Source of the DNA: Diogma glabrata
Lineage: Eukaryota; Arthropoda; Insecta; Diptera; Cylindrotomidae
Direction of reading: 5' to 3'
Length of the DNA stretch: 64,000 nt
Assembly (NCBI GenBank): GCA_963693315.1
Contig: OY856187.1
Coordinates: 48,068,485-48,132,484 of the forward strand
A program made the translations under genes and the position numbers. Below, one piece after another: positions 9,764-22,330 of the stretch. The notes beneath the pieces were generated by a model, which saw only the letters and a program-made list of their open reading frames with translations, had not been told where the DNA came from and did no database searches. The first letter of the stretch is position 1. Every line of letters starts with the position of its first letter.

Positions 9764-12017
9764 GACGAAACCAACTGGAAAAATATCTTTAAGTGAAATA
9801 CGAATGCCGCTAATGTGGCGTGATACAGATCATTTTAAAAATAAAGGAGATCATAGAAGATTCGCTGTATTTTGTTTAGCTAAAGTCGGGACCGAAATCT
9901 ATGATACATCTCTATTTTGTCCAGTTGATAGAAATTATACTGATATTAGTTTTAATGATGTAATGATATTGTAAGTTACAGTTATAATTTATGATATCAA
10001 AGTATATAACACTAACGTGTTTTTATTTGTTTTTTAGCTCTAATATAAATCCTGATTTTGATTTAAAATTGGAAGTATATTCGGTTATGATGGAATCAGA
10101 TTTATCTATTGCGTCAACCCCAAGGAAAATTAAAAATACAATACATAGTTCAATTAGTCGAACTGTTGGGAAACGACTGGCTGCGAATTTAAAGGATGAA
10201 TTAAATAATACTAAAATGTAAGTATCAGAAATTACATAAAAATCAACTCAAATCAATACATACTAAAAAAGATAGCGTAACGGTTTAGTTTTTGATTTGA
10301 ATTAATTTTTAGAAACAATTTATAGTGTAACAAGTCTATAAATATAAAACGACATAAAATTGTGTTGTTTAAATGGATCATATTGATACTTAAAAATGTT
10401 TGTTATAATCAATTTCGTGATGCTAAAATATTCAAATCTTCAAATGTTTATATAACTTTCTTCTTACTAAATAATATAATTTTTGATCAATATGAGTTAA
10501 TTTCTCTTCTTCTTTTTTCCAAAACTATGTTAATCCTCTTTCGATTCAACCGAAATGTATATTAATAATAATATTGCGCATAGTATATTATACAATGAAG
10601 ACATAATGATTCTGGTATCCTAAACTTCTTACGATGTTCAGGTATACACTCCATATGTACTTGCAATTGCCAAAAAGTGCCAAACTCCGTCACTCCATTT
10701 TTATAAAGAAACAGCCGTTGTTACTCATGTTTTCTTATTTATTTGTCCAAACTTGTCTTGACATGGATGATATTAAAAGGATCTCTCTGAGGAGGAAACC
10801 ACATTTTATTTCAGTAAATTAAATTAACAAATTTACCTTTTGATTTTCAGATCAAATTAAAACCACTGTGCGTCGTCATGACAACATTAGGTTTATCATT
10901 CTTCCATTATACACAAGTGCATAATACATCAATTACGCACTAGTGCGTAATAAATCAATTACGTTACTGGTCCGTAAGTGATTTTATGATCATACGAAAA
11001 GAATAATAAAAAATATATTAATTAACTATAATCTGTATTCTGTGTCGTCATTAGTAACAATTCTAGTTCTAGGGATCGAAAACTATATCATATGTTTTTT
11101 TATTTTATTACAGTGGTCCAACGTTCGATTTAATTGCAACTGCAACATTAACATTAGCCGAAGCATCCGATTTACCACATACGCATGATTTAGTCTTAAC
11201 AACAAATGGTAACACAAATCTTAACAACAAACTTCCATTATTTGGTCATTTCTGTTGCCGGTTAGCAGTTCAACCTGATTCAATGGAACAACCAGTTTAC
11301 AAAGGTAAAATTCAAATGTTACAAAAAGAACAAATTCGTTCGATCGATGGTTTTGGACGTTTACAAAATTTCAAATTGGAATTATGGGATGATGAGAAGT
11401 CGTTTGAAATGAATATACAACCGCGACGAATAATTGAGATAACCCGTGAAACAAAGTTAAAATTAAGGGATGAGACTGATATAATTATTAGTAATATGGA
11501 ATCGGGACTTATTGAAGAAAACGGTTTTCACCTAAAAACACCAAGTGAAGCAACAAAATGGCATGGTGTGTTAAAGAAAACAATAAAAGAACATTCCCAG
11601 TGGGGACATATTACACTGAGTGATCCAATGCCGTTGGCTGTTATTGGAAATCCAAAACAATATTTTTTAAGACAATCACGAATGGGTTCGTTATACGATC
11701 AAGTGCCAATAATTGGTAAATTTAAATAAATTTTAATGAGTTTGTAAAAAAAATTTCATAACTGCATATATGTATAATGTATTTTAGGTGAAAATTCGGA
11801 AAATCATCAAAACTTACGACCATCAGTTCATGATATTTTTGCAATACCAAATTCAGGAAACACATCACCAACATTAGGTAATTTTCGTAATCGAGCCTAT
11901 TCGTCGGGACGTAGTAGCAGTCAAAGTAGTTCAACGTTGAGCGGAGAAAGTGTTAATTCAATTAATTCAACAACAAATTCACGTCGAAGTCATTGGCCAT
12001 TTATTGGTGGAAAATAG
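9764..12017 (+). CDS. Rtkn: Rhotekin, 3' four exons (5' part not in view)
   Basis: Exons 9764-9970, 10038-10217, 11114-11715 and 11788-12017, about 405 codons, all with GT-AG borders and consistent phases; stop TAG at 12015. The first two exons give the anillin-like region (KISLSEIRMPLMWRDTDHFK, then NKGDHRRFAVFCLAKVGTE), closely matching rhotekin. Exon 3 continues with THDLVLTT and GHFCCRLAVQPDSMEQP, then a PH domain (about residues 186-290 of this part), ending in RQSRMGSLYDQVP. Exon 4 is a Ser/Asn-rich tail. Rhotekin is a cytoplasmic Rho-GTP effector; its N-terminal HR1 Rho-binding coil is not seen, so upstream exons are missing or far away beyond the transposons. Drosophila's orthologue is called Rtnkn. 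Confidence 0.9.
10218..11113 (+). other. Rhotekin intron, 896 bp
   Basis: AT-rich intron bounded by GTAAGT-type donor and TTACAG acceptor. It contains a small direct/inverted repeat region at about 10910-10975 with recurring ATTACG and the palindrome CGCACTAGTGCG. No exon was recognised inside. Confidence 0.6.
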
Positions 12018-12777
12018 ATTACATATAAACAGATTAAATGTTAAAGAAAATTAATTTAATTACAAAGGTAACAGTTTAATTCTGTTACTTTTTTACAAAT
12101 TTTATTTAGCTATAAAATAGTTATTATCGATAAGAGTATGTATTATGATTAATTGAAATTTATAAATGAATTGAAGTAATTTAGATGTTTTTATACTAAC
12201 TCACGTTTTTACTAAAATTCTAAAAGAAAAACTTATTACAGATGATGGCCTTTTGATGATGACCTTGTCATTATCGGACGAAGTGAGGCACAGCATCGTG
12301 AATTTCCAAGTGACAGCCCAACGCAAATACGGTACAGACGACGTAAAAAAACTGAAAACGTTAAAAGCAACTGGAAATAATCACCATCTACAATAATCCT
12401 AAAAATAATAATACAGCCCCTGTTATTAAACAATTAACCAAGTACAGATAAATAATCTAACGAATATACCTTCGAGAAAATTCGTCATCATTTTAGACAT
12501 CTTCAAAAACATTTTATCAAGTCTGACGTGCGAACCTGATCATGTAGCTCGATGCATATGATCCCACAGCATTGCCCACTTATTGAAAGTTATCGTTTTC
12601 GATTTGATTTTAGAAAAATTTCATCGTGAGATTATTCGGTAACCAAGTTGAATTGCTTTTCAAGATGGAAGGGTCCTGGTCAAGAAGCAATCGAAACCCA
12701 TTTTCGGCCAAGGATCATCACAATAATTTCGACGAAAGATTCAATTTCGGCGCTCATACAAACGTTTAGAACAATTT
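12018..12777. other. Rhotekin 3' flank, no certain gene
   Basis: Starts with the presumed 3' UTR, which has a small hairpin near 12065-12095 (GGTAACAG...CTGTTACT). At 12240-12395 there is a short open stretch on + (reading WPFDDDLVIIGRSEAQHREF in one frame) that might be an alternative last exon, but the frame is closed by a stop right before it and no good donor pairs with it. The rest looks like decayed repeat. Confidence 0.35.
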
Positions 12778-12779
12778 AG

Positions 12780-13975
12780 TATTATAATAAAATCCGGAGA
12801 TAACTCTAGTAATTTTTTATATCCCAACAGAAAGCAGCAGTGAGACTGGTTATGAACCTTTCATCGAGCATTTATTTTATTCAAAATAACGTCTGATACT
12901 TGGAGATATGAATGCACGACATGATCTATTGCACACACACCTAAACACCAACTCACGATGTGAAAACTTTGCTGATATTGAAACATTATTGGCTCCAAGT
13001 TAAAAGTCCTCAAAGAAACACAACCAACAAGGACTCGTCGTCATCTCTACATATTTTCCTTGCCTCTACAGAAGAGCTACGTAAACATGAGAAGGAACAC
13101 AAAGCAGTGTTAAAACCCAACAAACCTCTAAATACTCTCCAGATACCAAACATTCGGAAAACGTCCAGAACAGCACCATCTTAAAACCTAGAAAACCTAA
13201 AGTAAAGGGAAAATCATACAGACCGATTTTCATCCTTTCATCAGTCGCAAAACTGATTCAAGCACTTCTGCTTCTTTGCTGACAAAATCTTGCAATTTAA
13301 TGTCACGTAAAGACTAAAGACATGACTTTCACAGCACTACTACTAAATGATACATTTAACATTAATCTACCAGGTGTAATGAAGCGTTGGTTGTGCGACT
13401 ACCTCGGAGATCGCCAAACGTACGTTGAGCTCCGTAACTGAAAATTCAAAGTGAAAATGCTAAGAGCAGGCGTTCCAAAACGTGAATTTCTCACACCTTT
13501 TTTTAAAAAAAAAACCAAAAAAAGAATGTTTTAAAACCAGAAGACTAGAACTTTCTACTGATTCGTCCACTTCTACACTTTTTATCACATGGACGAAGGA
13601 GGTAAATACAACACCAAACATCTGCATTGTCAAGATTCTATTTCTGATGTCAAAAATCCGAAATTGTTGGGGGTAATATTCGACCCGCTACTTAAATTCA
13701 ATGCTCATGCACAACAGGTTAGCTCTAGCCTGAAAAACAGGAATAAAGTACTGAAAACACTAGCTGGTAGTTCATTGGAAAAGGTAAAAATATAAATTAT
13801 CACAGCATACAAATCATTCGAAAGACCTATTACAAATTACGGTGCGCCCATATGCACACTAAGGCACTAACACTCACTAGAATAAGTTGCAAACAACACA
13901 AAACGCAGTCTTCTGAGCCGCAACCGGATGTCATTTGATGGCTCAATGATATCACCTGTTCCAACCCCAAAATTC
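12780..13975 (+). mobile_element. Decayed plus-strand relative of the 2A-LINE family
   Basis: Strongly eroded copy with internal deletions, in + orientation. Matches to copies A and B include the endonuclease stretch near 12785-12960 (GDMNARHDLLHTHLNTNS), the RT start near 13120-13250 (LNTLQIPNIRKTSRTAPS then PIFILSSVAKLIQ), GVMKRWLCDYLGDRQTYVEL near 13375, and the C-terminal run LLGVIFDPLLKFNAHAQQVS at about 13660-13720. Many stops. It is older than copies A and B, judged by divergence. Confidence 0.72.
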
Positions 13976-14289
13976 CACAGCCAACTCTCTAATCAACTAA
14001 CCAAACTATAACTCTAACTCAACATCCTAACTAAATTTTCAAAAGCAGATTTGGTTTTTTTATCAAATTCCTTGGTTAGTGCTTCTGTAATTCTTTTTAA
14101 TTTCCGCATGATCATGGGAAAATAAATGAAAAAAAATAGAAAAAATAGAATACTGTCTGGAAGTGTCGTATGTACGTCATAGGAGATAAAAATGTGATTT
14201 TGCACAAGTAGGTTGAAAAGTTTTTGAAAATGTACATATACATTTCGAACTACACTATAGTATATTACTATATGTAGAGAGGACGGGGA
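13976..14289. other. AT-rich spacer
   Basis: No coding potential or repeat structure recognised between the decayed LINE and the tRNA-like SINE. Confidence 0.4.
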
Positions 14290-14463
14290 ATTTAAGTACG
14301 GTCGACACTGAACATCTTACCCATTACAGAGCAGGACGAAAGGAGGAGGTATGCCTGACTAAATTAGTCATGAGAATCATAAAACGACAAAATGGGAGTC
14401 GGGCTTGAACCCAAACCCCGAGATAGACTCAGACTCTACCGTCCGAGCTAGCTGGACAAAAAA
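14290..14463 (-). repeat. tRNA-derived SINE-like segment
   Basis: Read on the minus strand from about 14463, the sequence begins GTCCAGCTAGCTCGGACGG, resembling a tRNA 5' half with a box A, and has GGGTTCAAGCCC as a box B about 50 bases further on. A D-stem can be drawn but the T-stem pairs poorly, so a working tRNA is unlikely. The remainder (to about 14290) is a non-tRNA body. A tRNA-derived SINE or a decayed tRNA fits best. Confidence 0.5.
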
Positions 14464-14629
14464 CTTAAAGCCGAGGACCGAATAAAGGTGGGCCATCCTG
14501 TATATAAGCTGGAAATGATAGAAGAACTAGAGAAGCATATATCTATTTACGCACGTCTTTGGAAATGTATATTTCGCGTCGTTGGGAAATAACGTCCTTC
14601 AGTTCGTACCAACTAACCTAATAACTTTG

Positions 14630-16360
14630 GCTTTCAAAATTTAGGAGCTATTTTTGGCACTGAGCTATTTCCAGCGTCACTCAAAACGAAGTTTCGATGG
14701 ACGTCGATGTCACCAGGGATACAAACACGTTTTCGGGACGCAAATTGTAGTAAGCTGCATTTTGAAAATTTTGAAGCAATTTGGATTTTAACTGAGACAA
14801 TTGTTTCGCGACAACGAAAAGCATGGAACACATTGGTGTCTAGCGGAAAAGAAAAGAGAACATAAGGTCTAAGACAATCAAAATTGCTATGTGATTGGAC
14901 TTAGTTCGGCGGCGAGGACCGATGGTATCAATGTATAATCGTTGGCCTAGTCTTTCCGATTACAAGGACGTTTTCATGGGAGCTCGAAGCACAGTGTTAG
15001 GTGCCTTGACAGTTTTACAGATGTCACATTGAGAAACAGCATTTAATTTGCGGGGCCATTCGGAACCAAAAGTAAAATCGACGTTGGTTATATTGAGTTT
15101 TTGCGACGCCGCCTTGTGCAGGCGTAGAAGAATCATGGACCTGGAAAATCAACTTGGTGGTTAACTCTTCAGGAATCCACACCAAGTATCACCGCCCGGT
15201 GTAACATCACTATGAGAGAAATTAAGTTTTTTATACACAAGTCCATCGGACATGCGTAAATCTGGAAGAGAACCATTGGAGTCAGTGACTATACTAATTT
15301 AAGATAATTGTCACTGTTGAGAGTAGGTGATTTTAGATCAAGATTAAAAATATCGTTTTATCCTCGGTAACCGCATCGATGGAGAACATCCTCAAAAGAG
15401 TGTCTGGAACCACGTTTAGATTACCACGCCGATGCTCAATATCACAAGTGAATCCTTGTTCAAGTTCCATCGTGCCAGACGACCTGTAGGATCTTTCTAC
15501 TGCATCAACCACTTGAGTGATGCGTGATCGGTAATGATCTTGAAAGAATGACACTTGATGTATGCACGGAACTTCTTAATACCTAGGATAGCAGCAAGGC
15601 ATTACTTTTCGCCGATGGTGTAAATACGGTGTACTGAGTTCAGTTTATTGGACATATATGCAATAGGATGTTTAATACTCTCTTTGTCCAACTGTACTAG
15701 TACACATATCCCACACCATTATTACTTGGGTCACATTGTAGAATAAACGACTCGGAAAAGTTAGGATTCACCAGAACTGACGTCTAACTGAAGCAAATAT
15801 TTTCTTTAACGAGTTAAAGGCCACATCAGCTTCGGGAGTCCACGCTAATTTGTTAGTAGATTTTTTTAACAAATTCGATGCAAATGCAGAAATAAACCGA
15901 CGGTAGTAACCAACCGTGCCTAAAAATGTTCTAATCTGTTTCACTGTGGTTGGCACGGGAAACTCAGCAATCACGGCGGTTTTATCTTTATCAAATTTTT
16001 AATATATTTCTATCTACTACTGCTACTACGTAGTCCAATTATTTAATTTCCGGGATTAAGAAAATACTCTTCTCAACATTTATCGTCAAGTTAGCATGTC
16101 TTAGACATTTGGCGACTTCTTTCAATACATCGATTTAGTTAGAAAGGTGTCAGTAACGATCAGATCATTTAAATATACGACAACACAGGACTTTAAATGG
16201 AGAGGGATCACCTGATTAGTTAATTTCGTCATATTCTGAGGTGCATGGCACCGACCAAAGGGTATCCTTACAGGTGTGTAACATATAACCGGTCCGTGAA
16301 CATAATGGAATACTGACTAAACAGTACCTATGAACCTGTCAACGATTGCAATATTCTTCG
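14630..16360 (-). mobile_element. Ty3/gypsy LTR-retrotransposon remnant
   Basis: Minus-strand pol fragment without recognisable LTRs. From 5' to 3' on the minus strand: end of the reverse transcriptase with connection (15974-15768: VPTTVKQIRTFLGTVGYYRR, the hallmark RT/RNase H junction), RNase H (15554-15333: HYRSRITQVVDAVE), and the integrase (near 14890-14960: LYIDTIGPRRRTKSNHIAI; 14831-14634: RETIVSVKIQIASKF). Frameshifts and stops are frequent. Motif wording resembles the mdg3-like branch of insect gypsy elements, a tentative placement. Confidence 0.83.
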
Positions 16361-16377
16361 GTTCATTAAGACACGGT

Positions 16378-16626
16378 CTCATTAAGATACGGTTGGTCAC
16401 GCATCTTAAAAAACTGTATGAATAGAATTGAGCCTGAAATTATTGTTAAGTGCCCAACATGTGAGGGCACGGTACATGATGTAAACCACCGACTCAAATG
16501 TCCACTCAACCAACCTGACGAAGGAAGATGGTGGTACCGATTACCACCCAAGGGCAATAGCAGAGTTCCATAATTTAGATGTGGAGCAAAGATTAGCATC
16601 CCACCCGTCGCTACAACAACAACAAA
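16378..16626 (+). mobile_element. 3'-end fragment of the 2A-LINE family, plus strand
   Basis: Matches the last 250 bases of copy A in opposite orientation: GWSRILKNCMNRIEPEI, then the knuckle CPTCEGTVHDVNH, and the same terminal CCGTCGCTACAACAACAACA tail. It abuts the gypsy remnant, so one probably interrupted or truncated the other. Confidence 0.82.
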
Positions 16627-16999
16627 CCTACATTCGACCTAAAAGGTCAAGATGTGCATTTTCTGTGCAGTTAATTTGTAATTCTATTATTAATTCTATA
16701 CAAAATTAATCTTTACATTCGATAAATCGCTCCAAGTCTACGTCTGGCCTTTTTATGTTCATGGTTTACACATATTTTTATATTATTTGTAAATTCTGAT
16801 TACCTGATTATGCATACTCTCTTTTAATTATAAGACTTTGAAAGGTCAAGACACCAAATCGTTTTTAAACGTGTTGTCTCAAATCATCTGAATGGCATTT
16901 GCATTTCAAATAGAAGTCCTTCAACTCGTAAATCGAGTTATGCAGACCATTTTATTAATAAGAAATGTATAAAACTTATATTTAAAAATAATTAAATTA

Positions 17000-19900
17000 T
17001 CACTTTTTGATATTAATATTAACTCTATGATATGCATTGCTTACAACTCCTCGTAAGTTCCACGTATTCTTAAATGTTTCCGGTTGACAGTTATAATTTG
17101 AATCAACAGCTTTCGACCAAATTTCAACCTAAATTTAAGAAATTTTACTTTCGTGAATTAAACAACTAACAAAAAAAAACTAACCGATTTTAGATTTTTG
17201 GGAACTGGTATTCTTGCCGTCCATAATGACCATCCCCAGTGACGTCCATTTGGTGCGATTTTCGTTTTTTGTTGTTCTAATTCAGCAACATGCCATGTTT
17301 CACCACCATCAACTGTCAAATCAACACGAATAATTCGATTACCGCCACCCGACCAAGCATATCCTTTAACATTAATAAATCCATCTTCATCGATTGTTAC
17401 GATATCGCCAGAAACTGGGCTACAAATAGCAGACGTAACCGGCATATTTTGAATTGCTGGAGCTGTTCTAAAATCAACTGTATCCCAATCAGTACTTGGA
17501 CTAAAAGCTTTATAATCGTTTTGTTGCCAATGCGAATCGGATTCATTCGGTGAAACGACAATTCTACCCAACCATTTCACATTTCGTGCACCAACCACAC
17601 CAGGAACGATAACACGGATCGGATACCCATGATCTCGATTCAGAGTTTCACCATTCATTTCATACGCTAGAATAACATCCCCTCTTTCATCTAATGCTTT
17701 GGTCAATGGAATTGATGCACCATATGGTGTATTTGTTGGATCTGTATCCAACCCTTCAAACTGTACGTGCCAATTTTCATTCGGTTCAACGCGCATTTTT
17801 TTTAAAATATCACATAATCGAGCACCACTCCATTCTGCATTACCAACAGCTGCTGCGTTCCATGATAAACCTTTTACAGGTTTGACTTGTGCCATTTCCG
17901 AACGACGATTTCCTCCACACATTACTGCCGCTGTTACTGTATGTTTCGGTAACTTCTTTATATCATTGATATTAAATATCTGAGTTTTATTCCTTTTACT
18001 ACCTTCAATTTCAATTTCGAGTTCATACGTTTTAATATCGATTTCTGGAACAGGTAAATGATTTCTGACGTAGAAAAACTCCCTAAAAAAATAATCAATT
18101 CAAAACGAGAAAATGATAGATAAAGGTAACTTACACTGGAGTTACGAAACTGTCGGTTAACAACGAGATTGGCGGTTCTGCATTAAACGGTTGTTTTGAT
18201 GTTGGTTTTAAGACTGGATGACGTTTTGGTTCATTGCTCCAAGGATTTGCTAAATCTTTTGTACTTACATGATCATCTGGATTTAAATTTCCAATACGAT
18301 AAGACTCCAACATGGCTAAAATTTCCGGAGTGTTATGTTGTTGGAATACATGCCAAAATGGATCAATAGCACCTCCAGCACCTAACATTATTTTATCGCT
18401 CCCAGGATGTTTTGGAATAAATTTGGTAATATCATATACACCAATGCCATAGCTTATCCAGACACCTTTATCGCTTAAATTAAAGATATATTTACATGTT
18501 TAACGGTTCAATGTATTTTTGTTTTTTGTTATTCTCTTACAATGAATCGTGTTTGGAAATGTCCTCTGATTTAAAGGTTGGCAAATCTTTACGAACTTCT
18601 TTATGTTTATTTTCAATCGCATTTTGTGATACTAATGCATATACTGAGTTTTTCTTTTTTTCTGAAATTAATAAAATAAGATAAATTTTTAGAAAAATAT
18701 GTTCAAGATGTAAGTTGAGGTGCTATGAGGTTATCATGCATAAGAATTAAGATTACATTTTCGGTTTGCGCTTACAAAATTTAATTACAAAAATATACAA
18801 ATTTTGTTTATTGTTAACTTTTCTAATTTTAAACAAAAGCATAATCTACAAACCAAATATTGCAATCGTTGTTACATCGATATTTGCAAAACGTTATTTT
18901 ATTTATTTATTTTTTAGATAATAATAAATATTTGAAGAAACACGGACGTCTTACTTTCAAACGTATTTGTTTATTGCTTCTTGTTTTTTTGGTTAGTTAT
19001 TGACATTTTTGAATGAGAAAATTTGTTTATGGATTTGGGTTCACAATGCTAGTTACCTCCGGTCCTACATGTATGAGCACCTGGTGTATGGATTGAGGCA
19101 GTTGTGGGATGGATCGCGCTAGAACCTCGCAAATGTGGCGAACGAAGCGACTTGGATATCGGAAGCCTATCAAAACTACGTAAAGACCCATTGTTGTCAG
19201 CTAGAGAAAGTTGAAGAAACGATGGAATACAACTAGACTAGACGAAAGACTGAATCCAGAAAGTTGAATTTAAGGATACCAAGTCACGTTGTGACTTGTG
19301 GTAAAGTACTAATAGAAACTTCTGTGTAATATCTCTACAACGACTGCATCGGCTAGACTGCACAAATTTCTGGCCGAAAGACTGTACTAGGCTTAAGACT
19401 TCACTCGGGGCAGGATGCGACGTTTACGAAGATCGATCAAAAGAGAGCGGGTCTTCTTATTAAAAGAGCTTTCCTGTTGGCATTAGTACACGTGCAGTAG
19501 ACGTGAGTCTAAAATAGGAATATAAGAAATAGCCAAGATAACTGGCGGGCTGTTGTCACTCGAAGTAGTGGCCCAACAAAACAACCCAAAAGTAGAAGAA
19601 AAGAATGTCTCGCAACCTGGATCTCATAGATAAAGACACATCAACACATTATTTATGTTAAAAGCGACGGCAAAGTTGATTCGCGGGACCGAACATATAC
19701 TCTGGTAAGAACGTCTTTAGAAGATAGTCTACCTCTGTACGGAAAAAGACGATCAAAGGAGTTAAAGTTGACAAAAGAATTCGGGCTTTCTTGAAGACAA
19801 TGAAGGAGCTTTTGATAACGCCTCACATAGAATGACCAGTTAAGCCCTCCATTGAAAAATGTTAACCGCACCACAAGACCGGCAACTAAAGCCACGATTT

Positions 19901-21263
19901 GCGAAATCAATCTAGGTACATAAATATGGTTCACAGGCATTGCACCTTTCAGCCCTCATTTGAAGTTCAACGGTAGATGAAATTCTAGCCAAGCTATCAA
20001 ATAGTCTATTTGCTAAAGGCAAATTTTGGGAGACATTTTGTAAAATTACACAAATGGTCCCTAATTTGGTAGACACATAGTACACATCTATGTGACTGAC
20101 ACTTATTCTGAGTAAAACCACGATTATTCGGTTTACTAAAACAAGAAATATCAACAAGAGTCCAATTATCATCATGGCCTGCAGTTGTATGTGCACATCA
20201 CTGAGACAAAATGTAAATTAGAAGTAATTCTAGATAGCAAAGACCTGTGGAGAAACCGGCAAGATTACTTTATCTTAGGCCCCAGCCAATTTTTTGTTTT
20301 TCTTTTTAAGGGCACTTTTATAAGCATATTGCAAAAAAAATTTTTTGAAAATCAGTCCCGGGGACCAAGATATAGGCCTTTGAAAAAAAAAATATCGTAT
20401 AAAAGTACACTTTTTTTACCGAATGTTGCAATCCAAATGACGTTTAATGTTATTTTTGATATATAATTTTAAAGAATCAACATGAATAACTTAAAAAAAA
20501 ATAATTATAACCTTAGGGGCCCGCGTTATGACCATTTGAGGCAAGATTACTTTAACTTAGGCGCGAGTGGATTTTTTTTTTATTATTTTTATCGCAAATT
20601 AAGAAAATTTTGTAAAAGGGACAGTTTTGATCGTTTATCTTAAAAGCACATAGGAAATAAAGCAAAAATAAGTAAAAAATAAAATTTTTTTGTCAAAACC
20701 AGTGCAATTTTGTATGGATTTTGCTTTTTTCAAAGGCCTGTATCTTGGACCCCGGGGCTCCGATACAACTCGTTTTGGTTTTATTCGCTTCAGTGAGTGA
20801 TTCTCTATCAAATAAAAAAAAAATTCTTGGGGCCTAAGAAAAAGTAATATCCCCGAGAAACCACATACGAAAGCGACGGTGAGCAAAGTAACACGAGCTT
20901 TTATGATATGCAAAAACCCTTGCGTTTAAAAAATCCACTTACCTATTTGACTGTAATAAAACCCAATTAAAACAGCTGTTACACCAATTCCTGTCAGTAA
21001 AATAGATTTTTTGTTATTTTTGTCACTGTCACTATTCCTTTTATATGATTTAAAATGTTTGGAATCATTATTATGAAACTGACGATAATCATATGATGAA
21101 TATAAATTATCAGATCCAATGATAGGCCTTGGATTTCTTGCATAAGAATGCCATCTAAATAGAATAATACAATAATATCAAATAATAAATAAATAATATA
21201 ATCAACACAAAATAATGATTACTTGTATAGCACTGTTGTCGGAAATCGTAATGTAGATGACAT
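17000..21263 (-). CDS. Suox: Sulfite oxidase, mitochondrial (six exons)
   Basis: Model, complement of 17000-17128, 17185-18082, 18135-18473, 18541-18661, 20943-21154 and 21223-21263; all GT-AG, phases agree, 579 codons (human is a little shorter). It oxidises sulfite to sulfate in the mitochondrial intermembrane space, passing electrons to cytochrome c. Residues 1-60 are basic, presequence-like; 65-81 (ILLTGIGVTAVLIGFYY) are a membrane segment. A cytochrome b5 domain follows (about 109-190) with heme ligands His147 (KHPG) and His171 (QQHN). The Mo-cofactor domain has the ligand Cys293 in VMCGGNRRSEM and the dimerisation domain ends in WNLRGVVSNAYHRV. Intron 3-4 of the transcript is 2.3 kb and full of repeats. 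The Drosophila orthologue is shopper. Start chosen because the first exon joins in frame and gives a presequence. Confidence 0.93.
18662..20942 (-). other. Long repeat-bearing intron of sulfite oxidase
   Basis: 2.28-kb intron, against 52-68 bp for the gene's other introns. About 19030-20170 has higher GC than its surroundings and scattered short open pieces without recognisable domains, so it is likely decayed mobile DNA of unknown type. About 20230-20890 is a large inverted repeat listed separately. Confidence 0.6.
20240..20870. repeat. Imperfect foldback repeat in sulfite oxidase intron
   Basis: Left part has AAGATTACTTTATCTTAGG (about 20258), then CGGGGACCAAGATATAGGCC (about 20355). The right part carries their inverted versions: GGCCTGTATCTTGGACCCCG (about 20736) and GGGGCCTAAGAAAAAGTAAT (about 20829). 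A further partial copy of the outer motif is at about 20545. The arms are diverged. It resembles a decayed foldback or a pair of inverted repeats. Confidence 0.65.
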
Positions 21264-22102
21264 TAATGGTTTACTTATTTGCTTTTTAAATCTTATTTAT
21301 TAACAATAATAATTTTTTAGCTTAATAAATAATTTTAAAATTGACTTTTGCCATTAACGTTGGTCAACTTAATTGTATAAAAAGTAATTTACGTGTAAAG
21401 CGTAAACCACAACATATTGACCAAAAAATAAATTATTTCAGTTTTATATCTCGTTATCTCGCTATAACGCGATTTTTTCCGAAAATAAGACAATTTTTTT
21501 TAACATTTTGTTTCAAGAATTTTTATAGAGTTATTTCTTTTCTCTTATCATCATACATATATACGTTGTATAAATAAACCCCCAAAGGGTTTGATATATT
21601 TGTTTTGGTATACATGCAGTTTAAATTCTTATAAGAATTAAATGTTGAAAAAGATGTTAATTGGTCTTCCTTATCGATCAAATACAGTAGGTCGTAAGGA
21701 AACGACACATCATCTAAAAAGGCTAATTAATTATATTCTTTTCATTAAATTTGATTGAACTAGAACATGTAGTTAAAGCAAAACAGATGCTAAAAAACTT
21801 CAATGAACGACGATTCGACTAAGGCCGAATTTCGTTACCGTTGCAAAAGCGGCATTGATCACAGAAGAGTCAGGAACACGTGTTTTGATACATATGTGCA
21901 TATCATTTGCCGATTTTATAGCAGACCCAAACAAGCTTTCCACACGTTGGGTATATGTAGGCAATTATGGCCTCGTAGTACAGAGATATGCTTCTTTTGA
22001 TAAACATTTAGTTAAACCGGCGTTAATACATAATCGAAAATTATTTGTCATTTCGACGTTCCATTGAATCGCTTGACCTTCCTTGTGAAAAAGTGAAAGA
22101 CT
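21264..22102. other. Upstream region of sulfite oxidase
   Basis: Presumed promoter side of the minus-strand sulfite oxidase gene. AT-rich; no TATA box or initiator that can be assigned with confidence, and no coding sequence recognised. Confidence 0.4.
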
Positions 22103-22330
22103 GAAATTCGCCTTTTACGATAAGAAACGATTAAAACGGATAGGAATAAAAAAAAAATAATGTGAAAAAACCCATTGAAAACGATTCAGAACGATAGGAT
22201 ATTGCACTAAAATTTGGCTTTTACGATAAGAAATGATTAAAACGGATACAAAATAAAATAATGTGAAATATATATCCCATTGAAAACGATTCAAAACGAT
22301 AGGATAATCTACCAAAAAACGATAGGAAAT
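22103..22330. repeat. ~106-bp tandem repeat, two and a half units
   Basis: Units begin at about 22103, 22209 and (partial) 22315. Each has TTTTACGATAAGAAA(C/T)GATT, AAAACGGATA, AATAATGTGAAA, CCCATTGAAAACGATTCA and AACGATAGGATA in the same order. The ACGATA/AACGAT words continue to about 22480 and reappear near 23310-23350, suggesting a larger repeat family. Confidence 0.75.

Noticed and set aside
17290..17983. Plus-strand ORFs opposite sulfite oxidase
   Set aside because: Antisense shadows of a well-supported minus-strand exon.
19653..20196. Minus-strand ORFs in the sulfite oxidase intron (95 and 94 codons)
   Set aside because: No domain, no splice signals linking them to the gene; kept only as possible decayed repeat.
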